This document shows positions 8,703 through 18,100 of a stretch of DNA of 64,000 nt, in pieces. Positions within the stretch are counted from its first letter, which is position 1. Every line of letters starts with the position of its first letter. The position numbers and the translations under genes were made by a program. A model generated the notes under the pieces. That model had not been told where the DNA came from. It made no database searches and was given only the letters and a program-made list of their open reading frames with translations. Source of the DNA: Nesterenkonia populi (GTDB lineage Bacteria > Actinomycetota > Actinomycetes > Actinomycetales > Micrococcaceae); contig NZ_VOIL01000001.1 of NCBI RefSeq assembly GCF_007994735.1, positions 1,736,001 through 1,800,000 of the forward strand. The letters run 5' to 3'.

Positions 8703-11700
8703 GTGACTGTTTCTATGCGGGTGATGTCCGCTGGTGATGGGTACAAGTACTTGCTGCGTACCGTGGTTGCGGGGGATGGTGACCGGTCGTTGTCTACGCC
8801 GTTGACTCGGTATTACGCGGAGGAAGGTACTCCGCCGGGTCGGTGGCTGGGTGCCGGAGTGCGTGGGCTGGGGGATGGGCGGATCGGTGTCGGTGATGAG
8901 GTCTCTGAGGCGCAGCTTCAGCTGCTGGTGGGGATGGGCCGTGACCCGGTCACCGGTGAACCTTTGGGGACGGCGTATCCGCAGTACAAGTCCACCAGCC
9001 AGAGGATCGAGGCTCGCATCGCCGGCTTGGACCCGGGTTTGGGTCCGGCTGCCAGGGGTGAGGCGGTAGCGGGGATTGAGGCCGAGGAAGCCGCTCGCAA
9101 GGGCCGGCGTGCGGTGGCGGGTTTCGATTTCACGTTCTCGGTGCCGAAGTCTGCCTCGGTGTTGTGGGCGGTGGTTGATGCTGGGACTCAGGCGTTGATC
9201 GCTCAGGCTCATCATGCTGCGGTTGCAGAGGTGGTTGCATTTATGGAGTCAGAGGTTGCAGCTACCCGCACGGGCGCAACCGCAGGGGATGGGGCAGTTG
9301 CACAGGTCGATGTCGCCGGACTGATTGCCACTGCCTATGACCACTACGACTCCCGGGCTGGCGACCCGCATTTGCATACCCATGTGGTGGTTTCCAATAA
9401 GGTCCAGACGGTGCTGGATGGGAAGTGGCGCTCCCTCGACGGACGACCCCTGCACGCCTCTGTGGTTGCCTTGTCGGAGATGCATGAGGCGATCTTCGCC
9501 GATCACCTGAGCCGGATGCTCGGAGTCGCGTGGGAGTCACGGGACATGGGCCGGGACCGTAACCCCTCTTGGGCCATCACCAGCGTCCCCGAAGACCTCG
9601 TGGGTGAGTTCTCGACCCGCAGTAGGCATATCGACGCCGAGACCGACCGACTCATCGAGAACTACGTCACCGAGCACGGTAGGCGGCCTGCTCCGGCGAC
9701 GATCATGAAGCTGCGCGCCCAAGCCACCCTGAGCACCCGGCCAGAGAAACAGGTCCGCTCCCTTGCCGAGCTGACCGATGACTGGCGTGCCCGGGCGGCC
9801 AGTGTGTTGGGTGAGGACGCCACCGCCTGGGCCTCCAGGACCGCCCACCACAACCCTGCACCTCAGTTGCTGCGGGCTGACGATGTGTCCCTGGATGCCG
9901 TCAGCCAGCTGGGTGAATCTGTGGTGGCGGTGGTCGGTGAGAAGCGTTCGACCTGGCGGCGCTGGAACCTCTACGCCGAAGCCTCCCGACAGACCATGGG
10001 ACTACGGTTTGCCAGCACCGAAGATCGCCACGCCATCCTGGGCATGATCACTGACGCCGCCGAGAACGCCTCCCTGCGTCTCACCCCGCCCGAGCTGGCA
10101 GTCTCGCCGGTGGTGTTCCGCCGAGACGACGGCACCAGCGTCTTCCGACCGAAACATTCCACTGTCTTCTCCTCCGAAGACCTCCTGGCCGCAGAAGACC
10201 GCCTCCTAGAACGGGCACGCACCCTCACCGGCCCGACAGTGGACATGGCCACGGTGGAGAAGATCACCAATGGTCCTGATCGTCAGGGGCGTCGGCTCGG
10301 ACCAGATCAGGCGGATGCTCTGGCGAGGGTGGCGGTCTCCGGGCGGGTGCTGGATGTGTTGGTCGGGCCTGCCGGGGCAGGCAAGACCACCGCCCTAGGT
10401 GCCCTCCGCCAAGCCTGGGAGACCGAGCACGGCAAAGACTCCGTAGTTGGCCTCGCGCCCTCAGCTGTGGCCGCCCGGGTGCTGGCCGAAGACCTGGGAA
10501 TCGCTACAGAGAACACGGCGAAGTGGTGGGACAACCACACCCGTCACGGTGAGTCCTTCCATGCAGGCCAGTTGGTGATCATCGACGAAGCATCCCTAGC
10601 CGGAACACTGACCCTGGACAGGATCACAGCCCACGCCGCAGAGACCGGGGCAAAAGTGCTGCTGGTCGGTGACTACGGGCAGCTGCAATCCGTCGATGCT
10701 GGTGGAGCGTTCTCCCTGCTGGTCAACGACCGCGACGACACTCCTGAGCTGGTCGATGTCCACCGATTTACCCACCCCTGGGAGAAGACCGCCTGCCTTG
10801 CGCTACGGCACGGGCAGACCAAGGTGATTGATACCTACCTGGACCACGACCGGATCAGCGAAGGCGACGCAGAAGCGATGGCCGATGCTGCCTACACCGC
10901 ATGGCGTACCGACCGGCACGCAGGTAAGTCTTCGGTACTGGTCGCCGAGACTCGGGAACAGGTGGCGATGCTCAATGCCCGCGCCCGAGCCGACCTGATC
11001 CTGGATGGCACCCTGAAACCCGGCCCCGAAATCACACTCAACGAGGGCACCCAGGCCGGTGTCGGCGACACGGTGATCACCAGACGCAATGACCGAAGGC
11101 TGCGCACAGGACGTGACTGGGTCCGCAACGGAGACACCTGGACGATCAGCGACATCCGCGGCGACGGCTCGGCCACTGTGCGCAAACACGGCCGCAGGTT
11201 CGGTGGGGCAATCGTGCTGCCCGCCTCCTACGTCGCCGAGCACCTGGACCTGGGGTACGCCGTCACCGCCCACCGAGCACAAGGACTCACCACCGATACC
11301 TCCCATGTGCTGGTGGAGCCGACCACGACCCGGGAAAACTTCTATGTCGCCATGACCCGAGGCCGAGAAGCCAACCGTGCCTACGTCGTCCTCGACCAAC
11401 CTGATGAACACGCCGCACCTCACCCGGGGACGAATCCTGATGCCACCGCCCGGACAGTGCTCTACAGAGTGCTCCAACACTCCGGTGCTGAGCTGTCGGC
11501 ACACGAGACGATCACCGCCGAGCAAGAGACCTGGGGGTCGATCGCTCAACTGGCGGCCGAGTACGAGACAATCGCCGCCGCAGCACAACACGACCGATGG
11601 GCCAGCCTCATCCGCACCAGCGGACTCACCCCCGAACAAGCCGATGAAGCGATCACCTCCGAGGCCTTCGGCCCACTGGCCGCCGAGCTACGCCGTGCGG

Positions 11701-12254
11701 AAGCCAACCACCATAACCCCGAAACCCTGCTCCCACGGCTGGTGAAAGCCAAGGGATTGGAGGATGCCGAGAATGTTGCTGCGGTGCTTCACCACCGGGT
11801 GGCTAGGGCCACTGCACGCCCGGCAGGATCAGGCCGCACCCGTAAACCACCTCGCTTGATCGTCGGACTGACCCCAGCCGCTGAGGGGCCGATGGATCAG
11901 CAGATGCGGCAGGCGTTGGAAGACCGCCGCGACCTCATCGAAACCCGCGCCACCACCATCCTGGACACCGCGCTCCAAGCCGGCGAACCGTGGGTCAAAC
12001 AGCTCGGCGACCCGCCTAAGGACGCGCGGGGGCAGCGGCAGTGGCATCGAGTGGCCCGCACCGTGGCTGCCTACCGCGACCGATACCAGATCACCAGCAC
12101 CCACCCCCTGGGTACCGAACCGGAGACCATTGCGCAGAAGATCGACCACGCCAGAGCCCGCACCGCACTCCACCAAGCCCAGCAACTGACCAGCCCCGGC
12201 CAGGAGCCCCGACGGCAGACTGTGGACCGCTCCGCAGCGGGCCGCAACCTATGA
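8703..12254 (+). CDS. MobF-family conjugative relaxase/helicase (TrwC/TraA-like)
   Basis: A 1183-residue bifunctional relaxase. The N-terminal TrwC domain covers about residues 1-340. It holds candidate catalytic tyrosines Y37-Y38 within LTRYYAEEGTPPGRWLGAG, the segment FDFTFSVPKSASVLWAV and the metal-binding histidine triad H223, H225, H227 (DPHLHTHVVV). The RecD-like helicase follows, with Walker A GPAGAGKTT (555-563), Walker B VIIDEASL and the C-terminal motif GYAVTAHRAQGLT. Such proteins nick oriT, stay covalently bound to the strand and unwind it during conjugation. Start is GTG 8703; ATG 8715 is possible. No coupling protein, type IV secretion gene, replication gene or integrase is nearby, so this is a mobilisation remnant or a minimal mobilisable element. 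Confidence 0.93.
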   Translation: MTVSMRVMSAGDGYKYLLRTVVAGDGDRSLSTPLTRYYAEEGTPPGRWLGAGVRGLGDGRIGVGDEVSEAQLQLLVGMGRDPVTGEPLGTAYPQYKSTSQRIEARIAGLDPGLGPAARGEAVAGIEAEEAARKGRRAVAGFDFTFSVPKSASVLWAVVDAGTQALIAQAHHAAVAEVVAFMESEVAATRTGATAGDGAVAQVDVAGLIATAYDHYDSRAGDPHLHTHVVVSNKVQTVLDGKWRSLDGRPLHASVVALSEMHEAIFADHLSRMLGVAWESRDMGRDRNPSWAITSVPEDLVGEFSTRSRHIDAETDRLIENYVTEHGRRPAPATIMKLRAQATLSTRPEKQVRSLAELTDDWRARAASVLGEDATAWASRTAHHNPAPQLLRADDVSLDAVSQLGESVVAVVGEKRSTWRRWNLYAEASRQTMGLRFASTEDRHAILGMITDAAENASLRLTPPELAVSPVVFRRDDGTSVFRPKHSTVFSSEDLLAAEDRLLERARTLTGPTVDMATVEKITNGPDRQGRRLGPDQADALARVAVSGRVLDVLVGPAGAGKTTALGALRQAWETEHGKDSVVGLAPSAVAARVLAEDLGIATENTAKWWDNHTRHGESFHAGQLVIIDEASLAGTLTLDRITAHAAETGAKVLLVGDYGQLQSVDAGGAFSLLVNDRDDTPELVDVHRFTHPWEKTACLALRHGQTKVIDTYLDHDRISEGDAEAMADAAYTAWRTDRHAGKSSVLVAETREQVAMLNARARADLILDGTLKPGPEITLNEGTQAGVGDTVITRRNDRRLRTGRDWVRNGDTWTISDIRGDGSATVRKHGRRFGGAIVLPASYVAEHLDLGYAVTAHRAQGLTTDTSHVLVEPTTTRENFYVAMTRGREANRAYVVLDQPDEHAAPHPGTNPDATARTVLYRVLQHSGAELSAHETITAEQETWGSIAQLAAEYETIAAAAQHDRWASLIRTSGLTPEQADEAITSEAFGPLAAELRRAEANHHNPETLLPRLVKAKGLEDAENVAAVLHHRVARATARPAGSGRTRKPPRLIVGLTPAAEGPMDQQMRQALEDRRDLIETRATTILDTALQAGEPWVKQLGDPPKDARGQRQWHRVARTVAAYRDRYQITSTHPLGTEPETIAQKIDHARARTALHQAQQLTSPGQEPRRQTVDRSAAGRNL

Positions 12255-12299
12255 CCGGGCCCGCGGCGCACAGGAACGTTCCTTTTTGACTCTGTCCCT

Positions 12300-15200
12300 C
12301 TAGACCAATTTCACCTTCTTACGATGACGTTTACCGCCTCGAGGCAGCTCCACGAGTCCCTCATTTCTTAGTCGCTCGAGAAGGGAGGTGATGGACTCGG
12401 TCCGGGGCACATCAAATTCATGCCCGGAAGCTTGATTGAAGCCCTCGAACCCGTCGTCTAGTTTCCCAAGAATCCGTATGACATCGTCGCTGCTGATTTC
12501 CTGACCCAACTGAGCGAGTTGCCATACGACGTGCTGTGCCTCCGAAGCATACGGTGCGATCCGTTCCACTTCCGCCAGAGGAAGCGACATCTCCTTCGCA
12601 TGTGCAAGGCCTCCAGCTTCCTTGAGGCCCTCCGAGTCGTCATCTTCCACAAAGGTTTTTAGCTCGTTCAGGATCCTCATCTTAGTTTTGACCGGCACGC
12701 GAGGTTTGCGGAGTAACTCCGCAGCATGACCGCCAACAAGCTCCGGGGAGAGAAATTCGGCCGCTTTCTCAGACACTTCGAAAGCTCTAGCTACTGCACC
12801 CCATCCTGCTGTGGCGAAGTGTTCGAATGTTTCAGCGGTGTCGGGAACGAGGCCTGCCTCTAAGAGTTCAGCTAGAAGATCGTCCTCTTGCGGTTCGACC
12901 TCGGCCACGGGGAGTTCATCAGGCTGGGGTTCCGGAATGATTTGTAGAGCCAGTGAGACACGAACTTTAGGACTGAGGAACGTAGCTGCGTTCAGTATGA
13001 GGACTAGGAGCTCCTGTAAGAGCTCTGCGTCCGTAGCCTCCAAGTTCTCCATTTCAACGGGAAGGTCGTCTTCGCCTGCTAGAAGGACTTGTGCGAGATT
13101 CCTATCGAATCCACGTTCATTCGAGTAGGTGAGCAAGTTGGCGGGGCTGGGGCTCATGCGTCGTGCAGCCGCAACGCTAGGCCAGGTTGCCTCTGGCAGC
13201 TTACTAATAGTTGGCAACGTCGCCTCCGGAGCGCTACTCCGCAGTACCGTGTTGATCTGGTCACTCGACCATCCCTCATGCTGGTCGATGAGGACCTCAT
13301 GCAACGTTTCTGCAGACTGCACAACGTACGGGGTCACGGGGTCTTCCTCCACCACCCCGAAGTATGTGTCAGGATCTTGCTGGATGCGCTGCCAGACTGG
13401 ATCGCTGATGCGCACCTCGTCCAGGGCCACCGGATCGTTGTTATTGAGACTCAGAGCAACTCGCAGGTTTTCGGCAGTGAGGACATACAGGTGTTCATCA
13501 ATTAGGAGCTTACGCAGCCCCTTGGCTATGGGTTCCAAAGCCGGCACGCGTAAGTCAAGGGTTTTCGTAATGGAGAACATGACGTTCGTTCTCTTGGGCC
13601 CGTGTTCTTTAGTGAATGCTGTAAGTGTGGAGTGGCGTTCCGCGATCAGGTCTGTCACTTGGGTGCCGAATCTGTAAGAAGCAGCATCTCTCGCGTTCCG
13701 TAAAGCTGCATCAAGGAGAGAGGACCGGGTCTCTTCATCAGAGACAGTGTCCGGTAGGGCTAATCGATCAAACAAGCCACGCCATGGATGTTCTGCCAGG
13801 AAACAGACCAGGTCAGTTTTCCGGACTGATGGTTCATTGAAGAAGGCCTTCAGGAAGACGCGAGGGTCGTCCCCTTGTTCAGCGGCGACGAATGCCGATA
13901 GGTCCCGTGCTAATGCAGGTTCGTTTTCGAGCATGTAGTTCACAACTTGAACGTTGAGTGCGCTGCGTGAGCTGGCAAAGCCTTCCGGTGCTTGCTGAAG
14001 CACATTTGATACCGCGTCTGGAGTTGTGAACTCGAAATCCACGAGCATTTCGTTCGGCCAGACGCTGTTTCGGAAGAAATTTGCGACGTCTACACCAAGG
14101 AAGTCACCGTAGAAGGTTGCCGAGTATTCGGCGTAGTAACGGTTTATGAAGCCTCGTCGCACGAGCTGACGTGCAAGGTCCGAGTGCAGGGTCCGTTCAA
14201 TGTGTCTGTCAAAAGTTGACTCTTCAAACGTGAACCGTGGGTCTTGCGCTAAGGCCTTATAGTCGGCACCACGCAATTCAGCTATATCGGCATCGATCTG
14301 TGCGCGCTGTCTATGGAGTTCCTCAGGCTCGGGTTCGCGCCACTGGTTTGGATCTAAACCATCTGGGAACAAGGTCTTTAGATGTGCTGACTCCAGATCG
14401 ACGGTTTTTTTGACTGTTGCCCCTGAGAAGCCGCGCTGGGGAACTTGGAACTCCGCTGACAGCGCCTGAGCTTGGGCGGCCCTTTCCCAGAAGCCTCGGC
14501 GCTGTGCATCTGCGATCTTATAGCTCTGCTCGCCGATTACGAGCTGTTGAAGCTCGCCTGGCATGACTGAAAGCAGTGCCTTGAGCCGTTCACCTAGATT
14601 GTCAGCAATGGTGTCCTGCTTGTGTTGAAGCTCATTGACGCGATGTAGATCACGTCTACGGTTCTGCAGCGTGTCAATTGAGAAGCGGACCAATTCTTGA
14701 CGCTTCCCTTCCAGCACATCCAGGGCACTTCCTCGGTGGGGGAGTGCTTCGAAGTCTGCCGGGTGGAAGTTCTTGTAGACGACAAGAGCGAATAGGTCGT
14801 CTGGTTCCATACCAGGCGCTGGTCTTTCAACCCACAGAAGTCGTTGAGCGAAGACCACGAACTCATTGCAGATATTGATCAGCAGACGCATGTCCGTGGC
14901 ATTACGAGCGACCAGGTCCAAGAGTTCGCGGCTGATCGAGGTGTTCTCGGGGAGGCTCTTCTTCAACTCTTTACTGAGCAAGTCTCGAGCATTGCTATGA
15001 GATAGAAAGGGAACAACTGGAATGACGATCTCGAAAAACTTAGTCCTGTTGGCCCGCTCGACAGCGCTCCTGGCCTTATCGTTGACAGTCAGCGAACCAT
15101 CGGACTCAGGTGCCCTAGACGTCGCTCTTGAGTTGTCTTCGTCACTGGGTTCTTCAGTTTCGTCACCTCCTGTTTGCTGGTCTTTGCCGAGGCGCTCGAA

Positions 15201-16115
15201 GAGACTGTCCTTGATTGCATAGACGAATCTGAGTGGACGATCTTTCCGCTTCATCCAATGGGCGGAAGTGTTAATCAGAGTATTCAGCTCACGTAGCGAG
15301 TCGAAAATCTGTGGCTCATCGAATCGATCAAGGTCCTCGAAAACTACTATGTCAGGTTCTGTCTCCTCGAAGAACGCCATGATTTCGTCCAGGTACTCAT
15401 CGAAGTATGAGTCTGTTTTCTTATCGAATGAGATGGAAGTGCCACTCGTGGAGAACTGGGAGACACCGCGGTTGCCAAGCACCCAGCGTCCAGCCGAAGT
15501 AGCAGCGAGAACGATTAGTGCGAACATGAGCATGGACCAGAGTTCATCGGCATCGCCAAATACACCCGATTCTGGCCTGAGGCCGAAGAGCCAGAGAGTC
15601 CCGCAGAGAATGATCGTGACCACAAATGCCTCGCCGACGGCGCGTTGTGGCGTCAGCTCTCTTGTGCGAGCGAAGCGCGAATGCTTGATCTCACCAGGCG
15701 CGGCACGATACACGAGTTGTTTGACAAGCTCCTTTTGAATCCGATTCGCCAGGTGCTCATCGTCGTCATTTCCGAGAGTATTGATACTGATGCGCAGAAT
15801 TTTCTGAGGCTGGTGGGAGCTCGTTTCTGGGTTTTCCTCGTTAGCTGCCTCTTGGTTTTCAATGAAACGGTCTAAAATGCTGGACTTTCCAGAACCGTAA
15901 CGACCGGTCAGCGCGATATTTTTGTTTCTCGGATCGCGAACTGCGGCCTCAAGGTGCTCGACGTAGGAGGCGTGTTTTTCCTTGTCATATGCGGGAGCGA
16001 GTGATCGAAGCTCAGCCTTCTTGGGGTGCGCCACAGCTTCTTGCTGGCGTGCATGATCTACTGAGGTATCCCTTGAGGACTCTTCATCCGGGGTGTTCGC
16101 GCCATTCCTCATCAT
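12300..16115 (-). CDS. YobI/KAP-like membrane P-loop NTPase
   Basis: A 1271-residue STAND/KAP-type NTPase resembling the YobI family. Walker A TGRYGSGKSS spans 70-79 and Walker B VVFEDLDRFDEP spans 257-268. Two hydrophobic helices (about 162-180 and 192-214) lie between them; membrane helices inside the P-loop domain are a KAP hallmark. The remaining ~900 residues are mostly helical with no enzyme motif I recognise and end in a basic tail (GGKRHRKKVKLV). KAP- and YobI-type ATPases are often found in defence islands, and Gabija and a relaxase stand next door, so an anti-phage role is likely but unproven. Base composition is clearly less GC-rich than the core genes, a sign of transfer. It is convergent with the relaxase, 45 bp apart. 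Confidence 0.75.
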   Translation of the reverse strand: MMRNGANTPDEESSRDTSVDHARQQEAVAHPKKAELRSLAPAYDKEKHASYVEHLEAAVRDPRNKNIALTGRYGSGKSSILDRFIENQEAANEENPETSSHQPQKILRISINTLGNDDDEHLANRIQKELVKQLVYRAAPGEIKHSRFARTRELTPQRAVGEAFVVTIILCGTLWLFGLRPESGVFGDADELWSMLMFALIVLAATSAGRWVLGNRGVSQFSTSGTSISFDKKTDSYFDEYLDEIMAFFEETEPDIVVFEDLDRFDEPQIFDSLRELNTLINTSAHWMKRKDRPLRFVYAIKDSLFERLGKDQQTGGDETEEPSDEDNSRATSRAPESDGSLTVNDKARSAVERANRTKFFEIVIPVVPFLSHSNARDLLSKELKKSLPENTSISRELLDLVARNATDMRLLINICNEFVVFAQRLLWVERPAPGMEPDDLFALVVYKNFHPADFEALPHRGSALDVLEGKRQELVRFSIDTLQNRRRDLHRVNELQHKQDTIADNLGERLKALLSVMPGELQQLVIGEQSYKIADAQRRGFWERAAQAQALSAEFQVPQRGFSGATVKKTVDLESAHLKTLFPDGLDPNQWREPEPEELHRQRAQIDADIAELRGADYKALAQDPRFTFEESTFDRHIERTLHSDLARQLVRRGFINRYYAEYSATFYGDFLGVDVANFFRNSVWPNEMLVDFEFTTPDAVSNVLQQAPEGFASSRSALNVQVVNYMLENEPALARDLSAFVAAEQGDDPRVFLKAFFNEPSVRKTDLVCFLAEHPWRGLFDRLALPDTVSDEETRSSLLDAALRNARDAASYRFGTQVTDLIAERHSTLTAFTKEHGPKRTNVMFSITKTLDLRVPALEPIAKGLRKLLIDEHLYVLTAENLRVALSLNNNDPVALDEVRISDPVWQRIQQDPDTYFGVVEEDPVTPYVVQSAETLHEVLIDQHEGWSSDQINTVLRSSAPEATLPTISKLPEATWPSVAAARRMSPSPANLLTYSNERGFDRNLAQVLLAGEDDLPVEMENLEATDAELLQELLVLILNAATFLSPKVRVSLALQIIPEPQPDELPVAEVEPQEDDLLAELLEAGLVPDTAETFEHFATAGWGAVARAFEVSEKAAEFLSPELVGGHAAELLRKPRVPVKTKMRILNELKTFVEDDDSEGLKEAGGLAHAKEMSLPLAEVERIAPYASEAQHVVWQLAQLGQEISSDDVIRILGKLDDGFEGFNQASGHEFDVPRTESITSLLERLRNEGLVELPRGGKRHRKKVKLV

Positions 16116-16378
16116 TATTCAAGTATGGCTGAGGGGGTAGGTGCCTTCGGGACAAAGTCGACGCCAGCTCCTGGCGTGTTCCAGTAGTGATCACGGTTGC
16201 TGGGTTGCGACCCCATTGCAACCAAGTGCACTATTCGCACGATCTTGAGATAGGTGACGTGAGACTTGTCGGCGACGACCACCCTGTCGCTGGTGCCGGC
16301 CTCATTGAGTTCAGTCACGATTTGGCTCACGGTGGATACCCGGTATCCCAGGTCAGCGTGTACCTGTGTTCGTGGCAA
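16115..16378 (-). pseudogene. Small ORF upstream of YobI NTPase, possible decayed ParE toxin
   Basis: This 87-codon frame opens only with TTG (16378) or GTG (16330) and ends with a stop that overlaps the NTPase start by one base. Its middle (SHVTYLKIVRIVHLVAMGS) resembles the C-terminal strand of RelE/ParE toxins, in which a VRILH-like segment is common. Just downstream of the ParD stop a separate frame reads MTASSFATNTGTR and then stops, which looks like a ParE N-terminus. Together these suggest a ParE gene broken by frameshift and deletion. The alternative is a small intact gene translationally linked to the NTPase. No Shine-Dalgarno is visible. Confidence 0.4.
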
Positions 16379-16399
16379 AGGATGATGCAGTCATCCCAA

Positions 16400-16615
16400 T
16401 CACTCTGCCCCGTCTGACCATGGCGTACCAGGACCGGAGTCCATACCGTCCAGAACCTTCTGGCGAAGGGCTCGGTGGTGGCTCTCGTATCGTTCGCGGT
16501 CCTTCCGCACCAACTCGATGAGGTACTCCTCGGCGGAGGCATAGTCGCCGTGGACTGTGCGACGGTCGATGTAGGCATGGAGCTCATCAGGAACCGAGAC
16601 TTGCAACGTTGCCAT
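16400..16615 (-). CDS. ParD-like ribbon-helix-helix antitoxin
   Basis: 71 residues. The first strand TLQVSVPDELHAYIDRRTVHG and the helix YASAEEYLIELVRKDRERYE match the ParD/CopG ribbon-helix-helix antitoxin pattern. The C-terminal part (LRQKVLDGMDSGPGTPWSDG) is the usual toxin-binding tail. In such modules the antitoxin represses its own operon and neutralises a ParE gyrase-inhibiting toxin. The start is the ATG at 16615, not the longer frame to 16747, because the domain begins there. No intact toxin follows, only a broken ParE-like frame, so it may act as a free antitoxin against a toxin elsewhere or be a remnant. Confidence 0.8.
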   Translation of the reverse strand: MATLQVSVPDELHAYIDRRTVHGDYASAEEYLIELVRKDRERYESHHRALRQKVLDGMDSGPGTPWSDGAE

Positions 16616-16646
16616 ATAGCTACTGTAGGGCCATGCTGTTGTCCTG

Positions 16647-16868
16647 TCAGTCGGCCAGGTATCCCGTTTGAGGATTGATCTCTGCCAGGAATCGACGGAT
16701 CGCCTCTTCGTGCATATCGTCGTCGAACTCCTGTGTTGAAGAGGCACCTATCTCGAAGCCGTACTCAGGATTTCGCCCGGAGATCCACTCGTAGGAGTAG
16801 GTGTTCGGACTGCGACGACGGATGGAGAACGTCTCGCCGTCCACAGTCATCCTGTGTTCCTCTGTCAC
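16647..16868 (-). CDS. Conserved small protein of unknown function
   Basis: 73 residues from a GTG at 16868, with AGGAT 7 bp upstream; an ATG at 16850 is the alternative. The core MTVDGETFSIRRRSPNTYSY, then SGRNPEYGFEIGASS, then EEAIRRFLAEINPQTGYLAD, looks like a family of small soluble actinobacterial proteins I have seen without assigned function. There is no signal peptide or membrane segment. It lies 31 bp upstream of the ParD gene on the same strand and may be cotranscribed. I cannot assign a role. Confidence 0.6.
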   Translation of the reverse strand: MTEEHRMTVDGETFSIRRRSPNTYSYEWISGRNPEYGFEIGASSTQEFDDDMHEEAIRRFLAEINPQTGYLAD

Positions 16869-17289
16869 GTCAATATCCTGGCATGAAGGCATCTCCGATC
16901 CAGCCCCCTAGATTCCGAGGACTTCGCGGATTCCTATGCCGCACATGTCGTCCACGCTCTCCCAAGGGGAGACCGTGGATGCCGGGAGGGGTACAAGCCG
17001 TTTGCTGAGTTCATAGAAGTCAGCTCACTGGGGGAGTAGACTCCAAATGCGTGATAGAACTCCACTCTGACAGCCAGATGCTGTTCCTTCCCACGAGTGG
17101 CACACAGGAGGCACAAGCAAACAGTGCCCCCTCAGGAACCGCGAGATTCAACCTCGTCCAAGTCGTCCGGCAAGAACTGGGACTTCTAGAGCGAATCTCC
17201 TAGTTTTACAGCCGACCTGCAGAAACCTGCAGATCCGGGCCTTTTTCGTTGTGACTTCGAGGTCGGGGGTGAGCTCATCGAGTGGGCCC
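16869..17289. other. Gene-poor stretch before the copper island
   Basis: No complete gene is seen between the small protein gene (start 16868) and the tetR stop. One plus frame at about 16913-17035 reads a protein-like run (DSEDFADSYAAHVVHALPRG, then KPFAEFIEVSSLGE) but has no convincing start. It is followed, in a different frame, by the relict ORF listed at 17036-17203. The region looks like gene debris at an island edge. Confidence 0.4.
17036..17203 (+). pseudogene. Relict small ORF related to the ORF at 24719
   Basis: The frame VDSKCVIELHSDSQMLFLPT followed by SGTQEAQ is open to a TAG at 17201 but lacks a start codon at its beginning. It aligns without gaps to the small ORF at 24719-24883: the spacing from a shared GTAGA to a shared GAGTGGCAC is 59 bp in both, and the following 20 bp match at 18 positions. 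Shared residues include V-D/E, HS, L-L and SGTQ-A. The two copies flank the copper island in the same orientation. Confidence 0.45.
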
Positions 17290-17916
17290 TCACTCACCCT
17301 GTGCTGCGAAGGCAGATAGGAGAGTGGCCTCGATGAAACGGGGGGCATCATCTGGGTCAAGGCGAACGGCGAGAATCTCCTCCGCGGCACCATTGAGCAC
17401 CACGTGGGTAGTGGTGAGCAGCCAGCTCACCGGCAGATCGTTGCGAAAAGTGCCTTCTTGCTGGCCTCGTACCAGTAGGCCGCGCATGCGCGCCTCGGCT
17501 TTCTCGTGCAGTTCACGAATACGGCCCGCGGACAGCTCCTTCTGCGCCGTGGCCAGCAGAGCCCGGGACTGGTCAACGAACACCCAGCTGGATGCGAGCA
17601 GCCGTTGGAAGGCCGTACGGGCGTCGCCATCCAAGGGGATCTCACTGAGCACCTCTTCAGCACGTTCAAGACTATCCACCAAGGCGGCCTCGATCAGCTC
17701 TGCCCGAGTCTGGAAATGCCCGTACAGCGTCATGCGGCCCATCCCTGCCTCGGCGGCGATATCAGCAACAGAGACGTCAGGGTTCTTGCGGATTGCCATC
17801 ACTGTCGCTGCCAGAATTTTGGCCCGGTTCCGTTGCGCGTCAGCCCTCTGATTAGCGGCGCGCGCCGAGGTCGCAGGCCTGTGAGCAGTGGCACCTTCTC
17901 CTGCACTTGTGGCCAT
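17290..17916 (-). CDS. TetR-family transcriptional regulator
   Basis: 208 residues from the ATG at 17916, which has GAGGGGG 9 bp upstream; the frame remains open to 17988 but that start would lie inside the operator. The N-terminal helix-turn-helix is clear: ILAATVMAIRKNPDVSVADI, then AAEAGMGRMTLYGHFQTRAE. The C-terminal ligand domain is all-helical and of usual size. It is divergent from copZ across a 252-bp region holding a long palindrome over its own promoter, so autoregulation is likely. Whether it belongs to copper control or to a lost neighbour is unclear, since a CsoR repressor is also present. Confidence 0.9.
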   Translation of the reverse strand: MATSAGEGATAHRPATSARAANQRADAQRNRAKILAATVMAIRKNPDVSVADIAAEAGMGRMTLYGHFQTRAELIEAALVDSLERAEEVLSEIPLDGDARTAFQRLLASSWVFVDQSRALLATAQKELSAGRIRELHEKAEARMRGLLVRGQQEGTFRNDLPVSWLLTTTHVVLNGAAEEILAVRLDPDDAPRFIEATLLSAFAAQGE

Positions 17917-17949
17917 CGCAATACACCCCCTCATCAACTCGTATCCAAG

Positions 17950-17983
17950 TGTATGAGATAGTTTATCTGTTATATCTCGTACA
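17950..17983. promoter_or_regulatory. TetR-type palindromic operator
   Basis: TGTATGAGATA (17950-17960) and TATCTCGTACA (17973-17983) are inverted copies with 10 of 11 positions matching and 12 bp between them. The site lies 34-67 bp upstream of the tetR ATG, in the AT-rich stretch where its promoter should be. Position and symmetry fit a TetR dimer-pair operator. Confidence 0.6.
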
Positions 17984-18100
17984 TACATGATCGACTTAAG
18001 GGTCGTGCCACTTGACCTGGCGGTCTCAGATTGTTTCCACGAAGCTCTCGCAGGTCTTGGCCAGCCGCATCCTGTGCGTCCATGCGATGGCGAACTCCTG

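Noticed and set aside
10803..11639. 278-codon minus-strand frame inside the relaxase gene
   Set aside because: Antisense shadow; the relaxase helicase motifs run uninterrupted through this stretch.
12268..12290. AGGAACGTTCCT followed by a T-run, between relaxase and NTPase genes
   Set aside because: The palindrome leaves at most a 4-base stem with a 4-base loop, too weak to call a terminator, though its position between convergent genes is suggestive.
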